In this document: positions 1 through 8,491 of the stretch, one piece after another
Numbering within the stretch: the stretch's first letter is position 1
Layout: each line of letters begins with the position of its first letter
Notes under the pieces: generated by a model
What the model saw: the letters and a program-made list of their open reading frames with translations, nothing else
Told to the model about the DNA's origin: nothing
Databases searched by the model: none
Translations under genes and position numbers: made by a program
NCBI RefSeq assembly: GCF_024810105.1
Contig: NZ_JANUDX010000007.1
Span: 124,001 to 188,000 of the forward strand
DNA: 64,000 nucleotides
Direction of reading: 5' to 3'
Origin: Stenotrophomonas sp. BIGb0135
GTDB lineage: Bacteria > Pseudomonadota > Gammaproteobacteria > Xanthomonadales > Xanthomonadaceae

Positions 1-790
1 GCAGCAGCACGTAGCCGGCGGTGGAGGCACCGGCATCACGCGCGGCTTCGAGCACCGCCTCGAGTTCGGCATCGTTGATCCACGGGATCACCGGCGCCAC
101 CATCACCCCGACCGGGATGCCAGCCTCATGCAGGCGACGCATCGCGCGCAGGCGTGCGTGCGGTGCCGAGGCGCGCGGCTCCAGCTTGGCCGACAGGTGC
201 GGGTCCAGCGAAGTCACCGAGAAGTGCACGCTGACCAGGTTCTGCTCGGCCAGGGGCGCGAGCAGGTCGATGTCACGCTCGACCAGCGCGTTCTTGGTGA
301 TCAGCGAGAACGGATGCCGCGTTTCCAGCATCACCTCGATCAACTGCCGGGTCAGTTTGAGCTTGCGCTCGATCGGCTGGTAGGCATCGGTGTTGATGCC
401 CAGCGCGATCGGTTGCGGCACGTAGCCCGGCCGCGAGAACTCCTTGCGCAGCAGCTGCGGCGCATTGGTCTTGGCAAACAGCTTGGTCTCGAAGTCCAGG
501 CCGGGCGACAGGTTGAGGTAGGCGTGCGAGGGGCGGGCGAAGCAGTAGGAGCACCCATGTTCGCAGCCGCGGTACGGATTGACCGATTGGCTGAAGCCCA
601 CGTCCGGCGACTTGTTGCGGCTGATGATGCTGCGCGCGGTTTCGGCGCGCACTTCGGTGCGCAGCCGTGGCGCGGCGAATTCCTCGCCCTCGTCGGCGTC
701 CCAGCCGTCATGCACGACTTCGCTGACGGTAGCCTCGAAACGGCCCGCCAGATGCGTGGTGGAACCTCGGCCTTTGATCGCGATACCCAT
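1..790 (-). CDS. PA0069-family radical SAM protein, 3' end cut by window edge
   Basis: At least 263 residues are visible from an ATG at 790; the C-terminus lies beyond position 1. The diagnostic feature is CEHGCSYC near residue 72 (NPYRGCEHGCSYC), the Cx3Cx2C motif that holds the SAM-binding 4Fe-4S cluster. It is followed by a TIM-barrel-like stretch with MLETRHPFSLITKNALVERD and VMVAPVIPWIND, typical of the spore-photoproduct-lyase-like PA0069 family. The substrate of this family is not established. The gene runs in the same direction as the genes to its right but is separated from pdxJ by a 280-bp gap, so it probably has its own promoter. Family assignment is from motif and overall similarity; the biological role is unknown. 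Confidence 0.85.
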   Translation of the reverse strand, partial: MGIAIKGRGSTTHLAGRFEATVSEVVHDGWDADEGEEFAAPRLRTEVRAETARSIISRNKSPDVGFSQSVNPYRGCEHGCSYCFARPSHAYLNLSPGLDFETKLFAKTNAPQLLRKEFSRPGYVPQPIALGINTDAYQPIERKLKLTRQLIEVMLETRHPFSLITKNALVERDIDLLAPLAEQNLVSVHFSVTSLDPHLSAKLEPRASAPHARLRAMRRLHEAGIPVGVMVAPVIPWINDAELEAVLEAARDAGASTAGYVLL

Positions 791-1070
791 GGTCAAAGCC
801 TATCGCCGCGGCATCTCAGGGACTGAGACGTACGGTCGGTGCTTCGGGAATAGCCGGTTTGGAGCGCGCGGAGGCGGGTGTTCATGGCAGGCGGCTGCAG
901 AGGTTAATCTTTGGTTAGCAGTATTACTAACCACAGCCCCACTATATCCCGAAAGTCCTGCTGCGGCAGGCCTCTGGCGGTACAGGCGCGATTTCGTCCC
1001 CAAACTTGTCCACAGGCCAGGCGGACAGGACATCGTGGGTCATGGCGCCAGTCAACGGTCGGTGGACGCC
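791..1070. other. 280-bp intergenic gap with an inverted repeat
   Basis: No gene is supported here. An inverted repeat GGTTAG-N8-CTAACC lies at 913-932 in an AT-richer patch, a possible operator or hairpin in front of the leftward radical SAM gene. A TTGTCCACA at 1004-1012 resembles a DnaA box but stands alone. Confidence 0.5.
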
Positions 1071-1814
1071 CTACAGCAGCGCCAGGTATCCCTTCACCGT
1101 CGCGTCCAGCCCGGCGTACAGGGCCTCGCTGATCAGCGCATGGCCGATCGAGACTTCCAGCACGTCCGGCACGGCCTGCAGGAAGTCGCGCAGGTTGTCC
1201 TGCGACAGGTCATGGCCGGCGTTCACCCCGAGCCCGGCGGCCTGGGCGCGCCGGGCGGCATCGGCGAACAGGGCCAGCATCGCGCTGGCATCGCCACCCG
1301 CATGTGCTTCGGCATACGGGCCGGTGTAGAGCTCGACGCGGTCGGCGCCGATCGCCGCGGCCTGGGCGATGTCGGGGTTGCCGGCGTCGACGAACAGGCT
1401 CACCCGGCAGCCATGCGACTTGAGCGCGGCGATCAGCGGGCGCAGGCGCTCGCCGTCACGGCTGAAGTCGAACCCGTGGTCGGAGGTGAGCTGGCCATCG
1501 TCATCGGGCACCAGGGTGGCCTGGGCAGGGCGGGTCTGCGCGCACAGCGGCAGCAGGCCAGGGTAGCCCTCCCGCGGGGGCGCGAACGGGTTGCCCTCGA
1601 TGTTGAACTCCACCCCGCGCTGCGCCGTCAGCGCCGACAGTGCCAGCACGTCCTCGGCATGGATATGGCGGCGGTCCGGACGCGGATGCACGGTGATGCC
1701 ATGCGCGCCCGCGTCCAGGCAGGCCGTCGCAGCCTGCAGCACATCCGGGTCGGTGCCGCCGCGCGAGTTGCGCAGCACGGCGATCTTGTTGACGTTGACG
1801 CTGAGCTGGGTCAT
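1071..1814 (-). CDS. pdxJ: Pyridoxine 5'-phosphate synthase PdxJ
   Basis: 247 residues, the usual family length. PdxJ condenses 1-deoxy-D-xylulose 5-phosphate with 3-amino-2-oxopropyl phosphate to make pyridoxine 5'-phosphate, the last ring-closing step of the DXP-dependent vitamin B6 pathway; it is a cytosolic TIM barrel. The sequence shows the family N-terminus ([17 protein letters not shown]), the HPRPDRRHI phosphate and substrate loop near residue 43, and EFNIEGNP and [10 protein letters not shown] further on. The ATG at 1814 lies 4 nt downstream of the stop of the small membrane protein gene, suggesting cotranscription. In many bacteria pdxJ follows recO; here it follows cls and a membrane protein. 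Confidence 0.95.
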   Translation of the reverse strand: MTQLSVNVNKIAVLRNSRGGTDPDVLQAATACLDAGAHGITVHPRPDRRHIHAEDVLALSALTAQRGVEFNIEGNPFAPPREGYPGLLPLCAQTRPAQATLVPDDDGQLTSDHGFDFSRDGERLRPLIAALKSHGCRVSLFVDAGNPDIAQAAAIGADRVELYTGPYAEAHAGGDASAMLALFADAARRAQAAGLGVNAGHDLSQDNLRDFLQAVPDVLEVSIGHALISEALYAGLDATVKGYLALL

Positions 1815-1818
1815 GGCA

Positions 1819-2079
1819 CTACGGGGTATCGGTATCGTCGGCGCCGGTCTGGCGGCGGGCCTGGGCCTGCTCGCGCAGCCGGCGCAGTTCGGCGGGGTCG
1901 ATGACGCTGGAGATGTCGCGTTGCAGGGTGCCGAAGCGGGCCACGTACATGCCGCGCACCCAGATCAGCAGGAACACCAGCGCGCCCAGCAACGCCAGCA
2001 GCATCAGCCCCCATTGGGGCGTTTTGAGCGCGAGGCCGAAGCAGCCCAGCGCCAGCAGCAGGAACAGCCAATGCATCAT
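1819..2079 (-). CDS. Small membrane protein, function unknown
   Basis: 86 residues from ATG at 2079 (a second ATG follows at 2076), preceded by GGGGAGA as a ribosome binding site. Residues about 3-20 and 22-42 form two closely spaced hydrophobic segments ([30 protein letters not shown]). A charged cytosolic tail follows with [16 protein letters not shown], likely a short helix. An upstream extension of the reading frame to 2235 is Arg- and Cys-rich and is not believable as protein. The gene lies between cls and pdxJ, 4 nt from pdxJ. No family recognised. Confidence 0.75.
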   Translation of the reverse strand: MMHWLFLLLALGCFGLALKTPQWGLMLLALLGALVFLLIWVRGMYVARFGTLQRDISSVIDPAELRRLREQAQARRQTGADDTDTP

Positions 2080-2124
2080 CGTTCTCCCCGTGGTGCCGGC
2101 AAGTGTAGCGCCGCCGGCACGCGG

Positions 2125-2140
2125 GGTTCCACGTGGCCGG
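2125..2140. promoter_or_regulatory. Degenerate parS-like palindrome
   Basis: GGTTCCACGTGGCCGG shares the core TTCCACGTGG with the cluster of better sites at 12.0-14.0 kb and ends directly before the cls stop codon. One half-site is degenerate, so ParB binding is uncertain. Confidence 0.4.
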
Positions 2141-3601
2141 TCACAACAGCGGCGAGGCCAGCCGCGCGAACGCCTCCGGGACCCGGTGCAGCCACAGCGA
2201 CCGTTTGCGGTCATTGCGGACCTGGACGGCGGCATCGAACTCGGCGGCGAGGATCGCCTCCAGCGCGGCCACGCGGTCGGCGTCCACCAGCATCATCGAC
2301 AACTCGAAGTTGAGCCGGAAACTGCGGTGGTCGAAATTCGCACTGCCGACGATGCACACGTCGCGGTCGGCGATGAACGCCTTGGTATGCAGCATGCGCG
2401 GGCCGTACTCGTAGATCTGCACCCCGGCCAGCAGCAGCTCGTCGAAGTACGAACGGGCGGCCTGGGTGACGAACCACGAGTCGCTCATCTTCGGTACCAG
2501 CAGGCGCACGTCCAGGCCGCCGAGCGCGGCCGAGGTCAGTGCCATGCGCGCCGCCTCGCCCGGGACGAAGTAGGGCGTCACCAGCCAGACCCGTTCACGG
2601 GCTTCGTGGATGGCGGCCACCTGCAGGCGGTGGATGGTTTCCCAGGCCGAGTCCGGGCCGGACACCAGCACCTGTGCGTCGATGCGGCCGTCCTTGCGGC
2701 TGGGCATGTCGTGCGGCCACAGCTGCGCGATGGCGAAGCGCTCCGGCGGCTGGCCGGTCGCATAGATCCAGTCCTCGATGAAGACCAGCTGCAGGCTGCG
2801 CACCACGTGTCCGGCCAGGCGCATGTGCAGGTCGCGATAGGCATCGGCGCGGCGGCTCTCGTCTTCCTCGTCGGTGATGTTGATGCCGCCGGTGAACGCG
2901 ACGCGGCCATCGATGACCACCAGCTTGCGGTGGGTGCGCATGTTCATCCACGGGCGCTTGAACGGCTTGAGCAGCTGGCGCGGGTGGAACCAGGCCACTT
3001 CACCGCCGGCCTCGAGCAGCGGCTGCAGGAAGCGTTTGCGGATCGCCGACGAGCCCACCGCATCCAGCAACAGGCGCACGCGCACGCCGGCGCGGGCGCG
3101 CTCGACCAGCGCATCGCGCAGGGCGGTGCCGGCGTGGTCGGGGTTGAAGATGTAGTACTCCACGTGCAGGTGGTCCTGCGCGGTGGCCACGGCAGCGAGC
3201 AGGGCCCGGTAGGTAGCGGCGCCATCGACCAGCCACTCCACCTCGGTGGCCGAGGTGGGCGCCAGCCCGGTCGTGGCCTGGGCGATCTTGGCCAACTCCG
3301 TGCAATCGGCATCCGGCGGGCAGACGCTGCTGTAGTGCTCCATGCCGGACCGCGCGCGGCCGCGGCGCAGGCGCTGGCGCTTCACCTTCTGCGGGCCCAG
3401 CAGGTAGTAGATGAAGAGCCCGAGGTAGGGCAGGGCGGCCAGCGACAGGATCCAGCTCAGCGTGGCGACCGGTTCGCGCTTCTGCAGCATGATCCAGCCG
3501 GTCAGCCACAGCAGGTAGAGGATGTAGGCCGCCACGAGCAGGGGACGGAGATGCGGGACGGCGTCGAGCCAGGCCGCAAGGGCAGGGTAGGTGGCGAGCA
3601 T
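2141..3601 (-). CDS. cls: Cardiolipin synthase (phospholipase D family)
   Basis: 486 residues from ATG at 3601, the normal length for ClsA-type enzymes, which join two phosphatidylglycerols into cardiolipin and glycerol at the inner membrane. Two N-terminal hydrophobic segments (about residues 14-37 and 47-66) precede two phospholipase D HKD motifs: HRKLVVID in the sequence MRTHRKLVVIDGRVAFTGG near residue 225, and HTKAFIAD near residue 405 followed by GSANFDHRS. Both catalytic His and Lys residues are intact. The extension upstream to 3658 lacks credible protein character. The gene is separated from exbD by a terminator and probably heads the cls-membrane protein-pdxJ unit. Confidence 0.93.
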   Translation of the reverse strand: MLATYPALAAWLDAVPHLRPLLVAAYILYLLWLTGWIMLQKREPVATLSWILSLAALPYLGLFIYYLLGPQKVKRQRLRRGRARSGMEHYSSVCPPDADCTELAKIAQATTGLAPTSATEVEWLVDGAATYRALLAAVATAQDHLHVEYYIFNPDHAGTALRDALVERARAGVRVRLLLDAVGSSAIRKRFLQPLLEAGGEVAWFHPRQLLKPFKRPWMNMRTHRKLVVIDGRVAFTGGINITDEEDESRRADAYRDLHMRLAGHVVRSLQLVFIEDWIYATGQPPERFAIAQLWPHDMPSRKDGRIDAQVLVSGPDSAWETIHRLQVAAIHEARERVWLVTPYFVPGEAARMALTSAALGGLDVRLLVPKMSDSWFVTQAARSYFDELLLAGVQIYEYGPRMLHTKAFIADRDVCIVGSANFDHRSFRLNFELSMMLVDADRVAALEAILAAEFDAAVQVRNDRKRSLWLHRVPEAFARLASPLL

Positions 3602-3660
3602 GGGCGGATGATAGCGGGCCGCGGGCATCCGGCGCGTGCGCGAAGCGCATGGGCCCACAC

Positions 3661-3695
3661 AAAAAAAAAGCGCCCCCGTTTCCAGGGGCGCTTTC
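3661..3695 (-). terminator. Intrinsic terminator of the tonB/exb cluster
   Basis: Read leftward: stem AGCGCCCC/GGGGCGCT with a short loop, then a run of nine T residues (A tract at 3661-3669 on the plus strand). It follows the second exbD stop by about 30 bp. Confidence 0.9.
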
Positions 3696-3723
3696 CAGTC
3701 GCGTCATGACTGCGTCGTGCGAT

Positions 3724-4137
3724 TTACTGCTGTACGAAGCCGATCTTTTTCATCTGAGCATTCTTCGCGGCAGCCAACACCTTGGCCATCACGTCGTACT
3801 CCGAGTCCGGGCTGGCGTCGATGCGCAGTTCCGGCTGGTTCGTCGGGTCCTTCTGGACCTCCTGTTCCATCCGCTGCTGCAACTCACCGGTAGCGACCGG
3901 GCTGTTGTTCCACGAGACCTGGTTGCTTGCGTCGATCTTGAGTTCGATCGGCGGCGGCGGCTCGACCAGCTGCGGCGGTGGGTTGAGCACGCGCTGCGGC
4001 AGGTCCACGGCGATCGGATAGGTCATGATCGGCGCGGTGACGATGAAGATGATCAGCAGCACCAGCATCACGTCCACGAGGGGCGTGACGTTGATGTCGG
4101 CCATAGGGCCCTTGTTACCACCAGTACTGAACGCCAT
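3724..4137 (-). CDS. exbD: ExbD/TolR-family protein (second copy)
   Basis: 137 residues. ExbD is the peptidoglycan-contacting partner of ExbB in the proton-driven motor that energises TonB. One transmembrane segment near residues 18-40 ([19 protein letters not shown]) carries the essential proton-path Asp in [10 protein letters not shown]; the rest is periplasmic and Pro-rich around residues 50-66. It lies 3 nt after the first exbD, and the two share the N-terminal [22 protein letters not shown] stretch but diverge in the periplasmic part (residues 45 on), so they are ancient paralogues rather than a recent duplication. In Xanthomonas a second ExbD is known from the tonB locus; here it is the last gene before the terminator. 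Confidence 0.93.
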   Translation of the reverse strand: MAFSTGGNKGPMADINVTPLVDVMLVLLIIFIVTAPIMTYPIAVDLPQRVLNPPPQLVEPPPPIELKIDASNQVSWNNSPVATGELQQRMEQEVQKDPTNQPELRIDASPDSEYDVMAKVLAAAKNAQMKKIGFVQQ

Positions 4138-4140
4138 GGC

Positions 4141-4566
4141 TTACTGCCCCTTCTCTTTGGTGGCAACGAAGCCAACGTCGAGCATGCCCTGTTCCTGCGC
4201 GATCTTCGTCATCTCATTGATGACGCGCATCTTGGTGGTGCGGTCACCACGCAGGTTGAGCGGCGGCTGCGGGGTCTGCTGGGCGGCGGTCGCCAAGCGC
4301 GACTCGAGAGTCTGCTTGTTGATTTCCTCGTCGTTCCAGTAGATCGAGCCGTCTTCCTTGACTGCCAGGGTGATCGGGCCCGAACGCTTTTCAGCGTCTT
4401 CCGGGTTCTGCACCAGGTTGGCCTCCGGCAGATCCACCTTGACCTTGTGGGACATCAGGGGCGCCGTGATGATGAAGATGATCAGCAGCACCAGCATCAC
4501 GTCCACGAGGGGCGTAACGTTGATGTCGGCCATGGGGCCGCCGCTGTTACCACTACTGAAAGCCAT
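4141..4566 (-). CDS. exbD: ExbD/TolR-family protein (first copy)
   Basis: 141 residues. It has the same plan as its neighbour: a short cytosolic N-terminus, one membrane helix with the conserved Asp ([17 protein letters not shown], residues about 15-38), and a periplasmic domain with LPEANLVQNPEDAEKR and ending in MLDVGFVATKEKGQ. It works with ExbB in the TonB motor. It lies 57 bp after exbB and 3 nt before the second exbD, in one transcription unit. Which ExbD forms the default TonB complex cannot be told from sequence. Confidence 0.95.
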   Translation of the reverse strand: MAFSSGNSGGPMADINVTPLVDVMLVLLIIFIITAPLMSHKVKVDLPEANLVQNPEDAEKRSGPITLAVKEDGSIYWNDEEINKQTLESRLATAAQQTPQPPLNLRGDRTTKMRVINEMTKIAQEQGMLDVGFVATKEKGQ

Positions 4567-4623
4567 AACGGGCTCCGTCTAGATCGTGTTGACTACGTTC
4601 TCGCCAGGTGAAGCGCGTCGCAA

Positions 4624-5382
4624 TTAGCGAACGCGCGAACCGGTGGCGAAGAAGTCGTGCAGGTCGTGAGCGAACGTATCGAACTTGCTGATCGTGGCGC
4701 TGTTGATCTTGCTGAAGAAGTTGAAGGCGAACACGGCCGGGATAGCGACGAACAGACCGATGGCGGTCATGATCAGCGCTTCACCCACCGGGCCGGCAAC
4801 GGCGTCGATCGAGGCGGAACCGGTGGCACCGATCTTGATCAGCGCGCCGTAGATGCCCCACACGGTACCGAGCAGACCGACGAACGGAGCGGTTGCACCG
4901 ACGGTGGCCAGCAGGGTCATGCCCGACTGCAGGTTGTTGCTTTCGCGGGTCACGGCCTGACGCAGGGCGCGATCGACGAATTCCGAACGGCTCAGGTTCT
5001 CACCCAGGCCACCGGTGGCGCCACCTTCGGCACGCTGGTGGTGGGCAGCTGCCTGGGCAGCGTCCAGGGCGATCTTCGAGAAGGGTTCCGAAGCCGGCTG
5101 TTCTTCCATCGCGCGGATGGCGTCCTGGGCGTTCGGGGTATCCCAGAACAGGCTCACGACCTTGTCGGCAGCGCTCTTCAGGCGGGTAGCACGGAAGATG
5201 TTGATGACGGTCCAGTACCAGGACATGGCCGACATGATGATCAGGGTCAGCAGCACGACCCAGGAGACGGCGAAGTCACCCGGCTGGGTGGTCATTTCGT
5301 GGATCAAGTGCTCGAAGCCCATCTGCGACAGGGCGTTGGAGTTGCCCCCGGCAGCAGCGGCGATGAAGAGTTCCTGCAGCAT
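4624..5382 (-). CDS. exbB: TonB-system biopolymer transport protein ExbB
   Basis: 252 residues, MotA/TolQ/ExbB proton-channel family, forming the inner-membrane stator-like pentamer around ExbD that powers TonB. Three hydrophobic segments fit the family: about residues 38-60 (SWVVLLTLIIMSAMSWYW), 157-180 (GATAPFVGLLGTVWGIYGAL) and 200-222 (ALIMTAIGLFVAIPAVFAF). The long cytosolic loop between the first two is present. It lies 86 bp after tonB; that gap contains a 7-bp-stem hairpin at 5443-5460, so tonB and exbB may be partly uncoupled. Confidence 0.96.
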   Translation of the reverse strand: MLQELFIAAAAGGNSNALSQMGFEHLIHEMTTQPGDFAVSWVVLLTLIIMSAMSWYWTVINIFRATRLKSAADKVVSLFWDTPNAQDAIRAMEEQPASEPFSKIALDAAQAAAHHQRAEGGATGGLGENLSRSEFVDRALRQAVTRESNNLQSGMTLLATVGATAPFVGLLGTVWGIYGALIKIGATGSASIDAVAGPVGEALIMTAIGLFVAIPAVFAFNFFSKINSATISKFDTFAHDLHDFFATGSRVR

Positions 5383-5442
5383 GACGCTTACCTTTGTTGT
5401 GTGTGGTGATGAATGGTGTAGCTACAAATAACCGATGGAGGC

Positions 5443-5460
5443 GGTGGCCGGCGGGCCACC
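5443..5460. other. Hairpin between tonB and exbB
   Basis: GGTGGCC-GGCG-GGCCACC, a perfect 7-bp stem just after the tonB stop, without a following T tract. It could pause transcription or stabilise the upstream mRNA. Confidence 0.45.
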
Positions 5461-5468
5461 TGCAACCA

Positions 5469-6137
5469 TCAGTTCAGCGCAAAGTTGACCGGGACGCGAA
5501 CGCGACCTGCGACCTTCTTCCCGCCCGACTCCGCAGAACGGAAGCTCCACTTGCGAGCGGCTTCCATCGCGGCGCGGTCGAGGTCACGGTTACGGCTGGA
5601 CCGTTCGACCGACACATTGGTGACGTTGCCATTGGCATCGACATCAATGATCAGGATGACTTCACCCTGGATACCTGCACGGAATGCGGCCGGCGGGTAA
5701 CGCGGGGGGTTCATGTTCTTCGAGGAGATATCGACGCTTGCCTCGATCTGGCTCGGCGGCGCGGGCGGCGACGGCGGGCTCGGCGGCGTAACGATGTCGT
5801 TCGGACGCGGCTCCGGCACGTCGATCACCGGCGCTTGCGGCGGCGGCGGAACGGGCGACGGCTTCGGCGGCGATAGGTTCTTGACCGGCGGCGGCGGCGT
5901 TTCAGTCGGCGGCGGCGGCGGCGGCGGCGGTGGGGGCGGCGGCGGAGCGTCGACCAGGGTCACCATGATGTTGCGTTCCTTCTCCGCAGCGGCCTTGGGA
6001 GCCACGGCCGGGATCAGAAGCATCATGAAGGCGGCGAGATGCAGTGCGATTACAAAAGCGATACCCACGATACGCGGCCAGCTGAAGCCGGTGTCATCGC
6101 GTTGTTCGTACCTGTGAACGACTAGTTGTTCCGTCAT
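5469..6137 (-). CDS. tonB: Energy transducer TonB
   Basis: 222 residues from ATG at 6137; an in-frame ATG at 6152 would add five residues. TonB spans the periplasm and passes ExbB/ExbD-derived energy to outer-membrane receptors. The sequence shows one N-terminal membrane anchor (about residues 22-46, IVGIAFVIALHLAAFMMLL), then a Pro-rich linker with 13 consecutive Pro followed by more Pro/Lys repeats, and a C-terminal TonB domain (about 140-222) with NPPRYPPAAFRAGIQGEVIL and the conserved VSVERSSRNRDLDRAAMEAA region. A TATAAG hexamer on the coding strand at 6224-6229 and a small hairpin (GCGGTG/CACCGC, 6194-6210) lie in the leader. No clear Fur box was seen. Confidence 0.95.
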   Translation of the reverse strand: MTEQLVVHRYEQRDDTGFSWPRIVGIAFVIALHLAAFMMLLIPAVAPKAAAEKERNIMVTLVDAPPPPPPPPPPPPPTETPPPPVKNLSPPKPSPVPPPPQAPVIDVPEPRPNDIVTPPSPPSPPAPPSQIEASVDISSKNMNPPRYPPAAFRAGIQGEVILIIDVDANGNVTNVSVERSSRNRDLDRAAMEAARKWSFRSAESGGKKVAGRVRVPVNFALN

Positions 6138-6240
6138 GCGCCAAGAGCTCATTAGTGGGGCCGGGATACCCGGGGACAGGTAGCCCATGATCAGCGGTGC
6201 ATGACACCGCAGGAACCTCCAAGCTTATACCAATCCTGAG

Positions 6241-6265
6241 CGCCTGCGCATCAATGTGGCAGGCG
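6241..6265. other. Hairpin between the TPR gene and tonB
   Basis: CGCCTGC and GCAGGCG arms separated by 11 bp, just after the TPR gene stop codon. There is no T tract, so termination is uncertain. Confidence 0.4.
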
Positions 6266-6283
6266 TTCAGGCGTTATTCCTAC

Positions 6284-7480
6284 TTACTTCAGGTTGATGA
6301 TTTTGTCAGCATCCTTGGGGTTCTTCACGCCCTTGGCTTTCGCCTGGCGCGCCGCTTCCTTGGCCTGCGGGACACGCCCTTCCTGGTACAGCACCTTGGC
6401 CAGGTTCAGGTAGGTTTCACCGTCCTTGGAAAGCGGGGCGGCGTTCTGCCACGCTTCGATCGCCTTGTCCGTCTGCTGGGGGTCGGAGTAGTAGTACGCC
6501 TGGGCCAGGGCCAGGTAAACCTGGTAGTCCGGCTTCAGGATGCCCTTCTGCAACCCATCATTGATAACGGCAATAACGTCCTTTTCTTTGCCCTCGGTGT
6601 TGGCATAGATCGAATACAGCTGCTTGTACTCGCGTTCGTCGGTCAGCTGACCGGCGGCGTACAGCTTGCCGATCACCGCGCCGGCCTTGTCCATCTGGTC
6701 AGCCTGCATGTACATGCTGGCCAGGTTGATCTGGGCCTTCTTGTCGTTCGGGTTCTTGGCGGCCAGCGCTTCGGCCTGCTTCACGGCTTCACCGGTCTGG
6801 CCGGCTTCGGCCATGGCGGCCATCAGCAGCTGGTTCCAGTTGTCCTTGGGCTCGGTGGCGCCGGCGATGGCCTGCTGCAGCACCGGGATGGCCTCGGCGT
6901 AGCGTTCGGCCTGGTACAGCGCCTGGCCCTTGATGACCAGCTCTTCCGGCTTGGCCGACTTGCTCTCGGCGAAGTACTTGTCGAGGGTGGCCAGGCCGGG
7001 CACGGTCTCGTTGTCCTGCAGCTGCAGCTGGGCCAGCATCAGCATGGACTGGAAGTACCCGTTGTTTTCCAGGCTGTTGAGCTGGAGCACCTGCTGCAGG
7101 TACTTCTTCGCTGCAGCCGAGTCGTCCAGGTTGTAGGCCGCCTGCGAGGCCAGCTGGGCGGCCAGCGACTTGTCGTAGTCGTTGGCGGCGCTGTTGGCCA
7201 GGATCTCGTCGGCCAGCGTCCGGGTCTCCGGGAACTTCTGGTCGTTGTAGGTGTCAATCAGCTTCTGCAGCTTGCTGCCGAGCTTGGCCGACGCCTTGGC
7301 GTTCGGCTCCTGACGGGTAGCGTTCGGGAACAGCACCTCGGCCTTGGCCTGCTTGCCACTGCGGGCACCGCGCTCGGACGAGCGCGAGGACTGGGCAAAA
7401 GCATCGGTGACCACGGCGCCACCAATGGCGGTCGCGATGAGGACGGAAAGCACGGCTTGCTTGTGATTGCTGAAAATCAT
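6284..7480 (-). CDS. Exported tetratricopeptide-repeat protein next to tonB
   Basis: 398 residues. A cleavable signal peptide is visible (MIFSNHKQAVLSVLIATAIGG, cleavage probably after AFA near residue 29), so the mature protein is periplasmic. The rest is a string of helical TPR-like repeats from about residue 65 to 390, with units such as AYNLDDSAAAKKYLQQVLQL, ALYQAERYAEAIPVLQQAI and AYYYSDPQQTDKAIEAWQNA. It ends in GVKNPKDADKIINLK. It sits directly upstream of tonB in the same direction with a 146-bp gap. A scaffold role with the TonB machinery is inferred from position only; no enzymatic motif is present. Confidence 0.85.
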   Translation of the reverse strand: MIFSNHKQAVLSVLIATAIGGAVVTDAFAQSSRSSERGARSGKQAKAEVLFPNATRQEPNAKASAKLGSKLQKLIDTYNDQKFPETRTLADEILANSAANDYDKSLAAQLASQAAYNLDDSAAAKKYLQQVLQLNSLENNGYFQSMLMLAQLQLQDNETVPGLATLDKYFAESKSAKPEELVIKGQALYQAERYAEAIPVLQQAIAGATEPKDNWNQLLMAAMAEAGQTGEAVKQAEALAAKNPNDKKAQINLASMYMQADQMDKAGAVIGKLYAAGQLTDEREYKQLYSIYANTEGKEKDVIAVINDGLQKGILKPDYQVYLALAQAYYYSDPQQTDKAIEAWQNAAPLSKDGETYLNLAKVLYQEGRVPQAKEAARQAKAKGVKNPKDADKIINLK

Positions 7481-7612
7481 CTTTCACCTCGATCGAACCG
7501 CCGCAGCGGCATCAAAACGGACTGTCAGAAAAATCTGAGCCGCCAAACGTATCAGAAACTGATGGCGTGAGAAATCGTTTCCGATGCTGCAATACAGCAT
7601 CCTTTCGTCGAA

Positions 7613-8419
7613 TCAGCCGCACTTCGGTCGCCGACCGGCCGCCTGCGCCTGCTGGTACACGCCGGCCAGGGCCGGGGCGTCGCGCTGCAGTTCACGGATA
7701 CGGTTGGCGGGATCGGGGTGCGTGGACAACCATTGCGGTGAGCGACCGCCGCTGGCGGCCATCATGTTCTGCCACAGGTTGACCGCCTGGCCGGGGTCGA
7801 ACCCGGCCTCGGCCATCAGCCGTTGGCCGACCACGTCGGCCTCGTTTTCCTGGACGCGCGAGCCCGGCAACAGGAATACCGCCTGCGCGGTGGCGCCGCC
7901 GAACTGGTTGACCGTGTTGGCCGCGCCTTCGCCGCCGGCCGCGCCGGCCAGCAGGCCCGCCACGGCCAGCCCGGTCTGCGCGTTGATCTGGCGGGTCATG
8001 CGCTCATCATGGTGGCGCGAGATGACGTGGCCGATCTCATGGCCGATCACCGCCGCCAGCTGGTCCTGGTTCCTGGCCACGGTGAAGATGCCGGTGTTGA
8101 CCCCGACCTTGCCGCCGGGCAGGGCAAACGCATTGGGTTCGTTGTCGACAAACACCGCCGTTTCCCACCGTACGCCACGGTACTGTGGCGGCAGCTGCGC
8201 GACCAGCGCATTGACCACGCACTGCACATAGCCGTTCTGGCGACCATCGCTGCTGATCTTTTCTTTCTGCTTGGTCTCGTTGAAGGCCTGCGCGCCAAGC
8301 TGATCCAGCTCGGCCTGGGAGACGCCGCCCACCATCTGCCGCCGCCCGGTGGGCGAGGTGGTGGTGGCGCAGGCACTGACCAACAGCGCAAGCGCGACGC
8401 CGAACAGTACTGGTTTCAT
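7613..8419 (-). CDS. M48-family zinc metallopeptidase, lipoprotein
   Basis: 268 residues from ATG at 8419. The N-terminus ALALLVSACATTT is a lipoprotein signal with the modified Cys near residue 17, so the enzyme is membrane-anchored on the periplasmic side. The zinc motif HEIGH (AVIGHEIGHVISRHH, near residue 127) and the downstream ENEAD glutamate ligand (RVQENEADVVGQR) are intact, as in LoiP/YcaL-like M48 peptidases that degrade misfolded outer-membrane proteins. A longer reading frame to 8488 is unlikely because the lipoprotein signal begins at 8419. Substrates are unknown. Confidence 0.9.
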   Translation of the reverse strand: MKPVLFGVALALLVSACATTTSPTGRRQMVGGVSQAELDQLGAQAFNETKQKEKISSDGRQNGYVQCVVNALVAQLPPQYRGVRWETAVFVDNEPNAFALPGGKVGVNTGIFTVARNQDQLAAVIGHEIGHVISRHHDERMTRQINAQTGLAVAGLLAGAAGGEGAANTVNQFGGATAQAVFLLPGSRVQENEADVVGQRLMAEAGFDPGQAVNLWQNMMAASGGRSPQWLSTHPDPANRIRELQRDAPALAGVYQQAQAAGRRPKCG

Positions 8420-8491
8420 CGCAGGTCCCCCGTGTTCATGTGCCCAGTGTGTATCGCGCCGACGTAAATTTTCGTCAAGCGGGCGCACGGG

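Noticed and set aside
1004..1012. TTGTCCACA as an origin element
   Set aside because: It is a single imperfect box about 12 kb from the replication genes with no companion sites.
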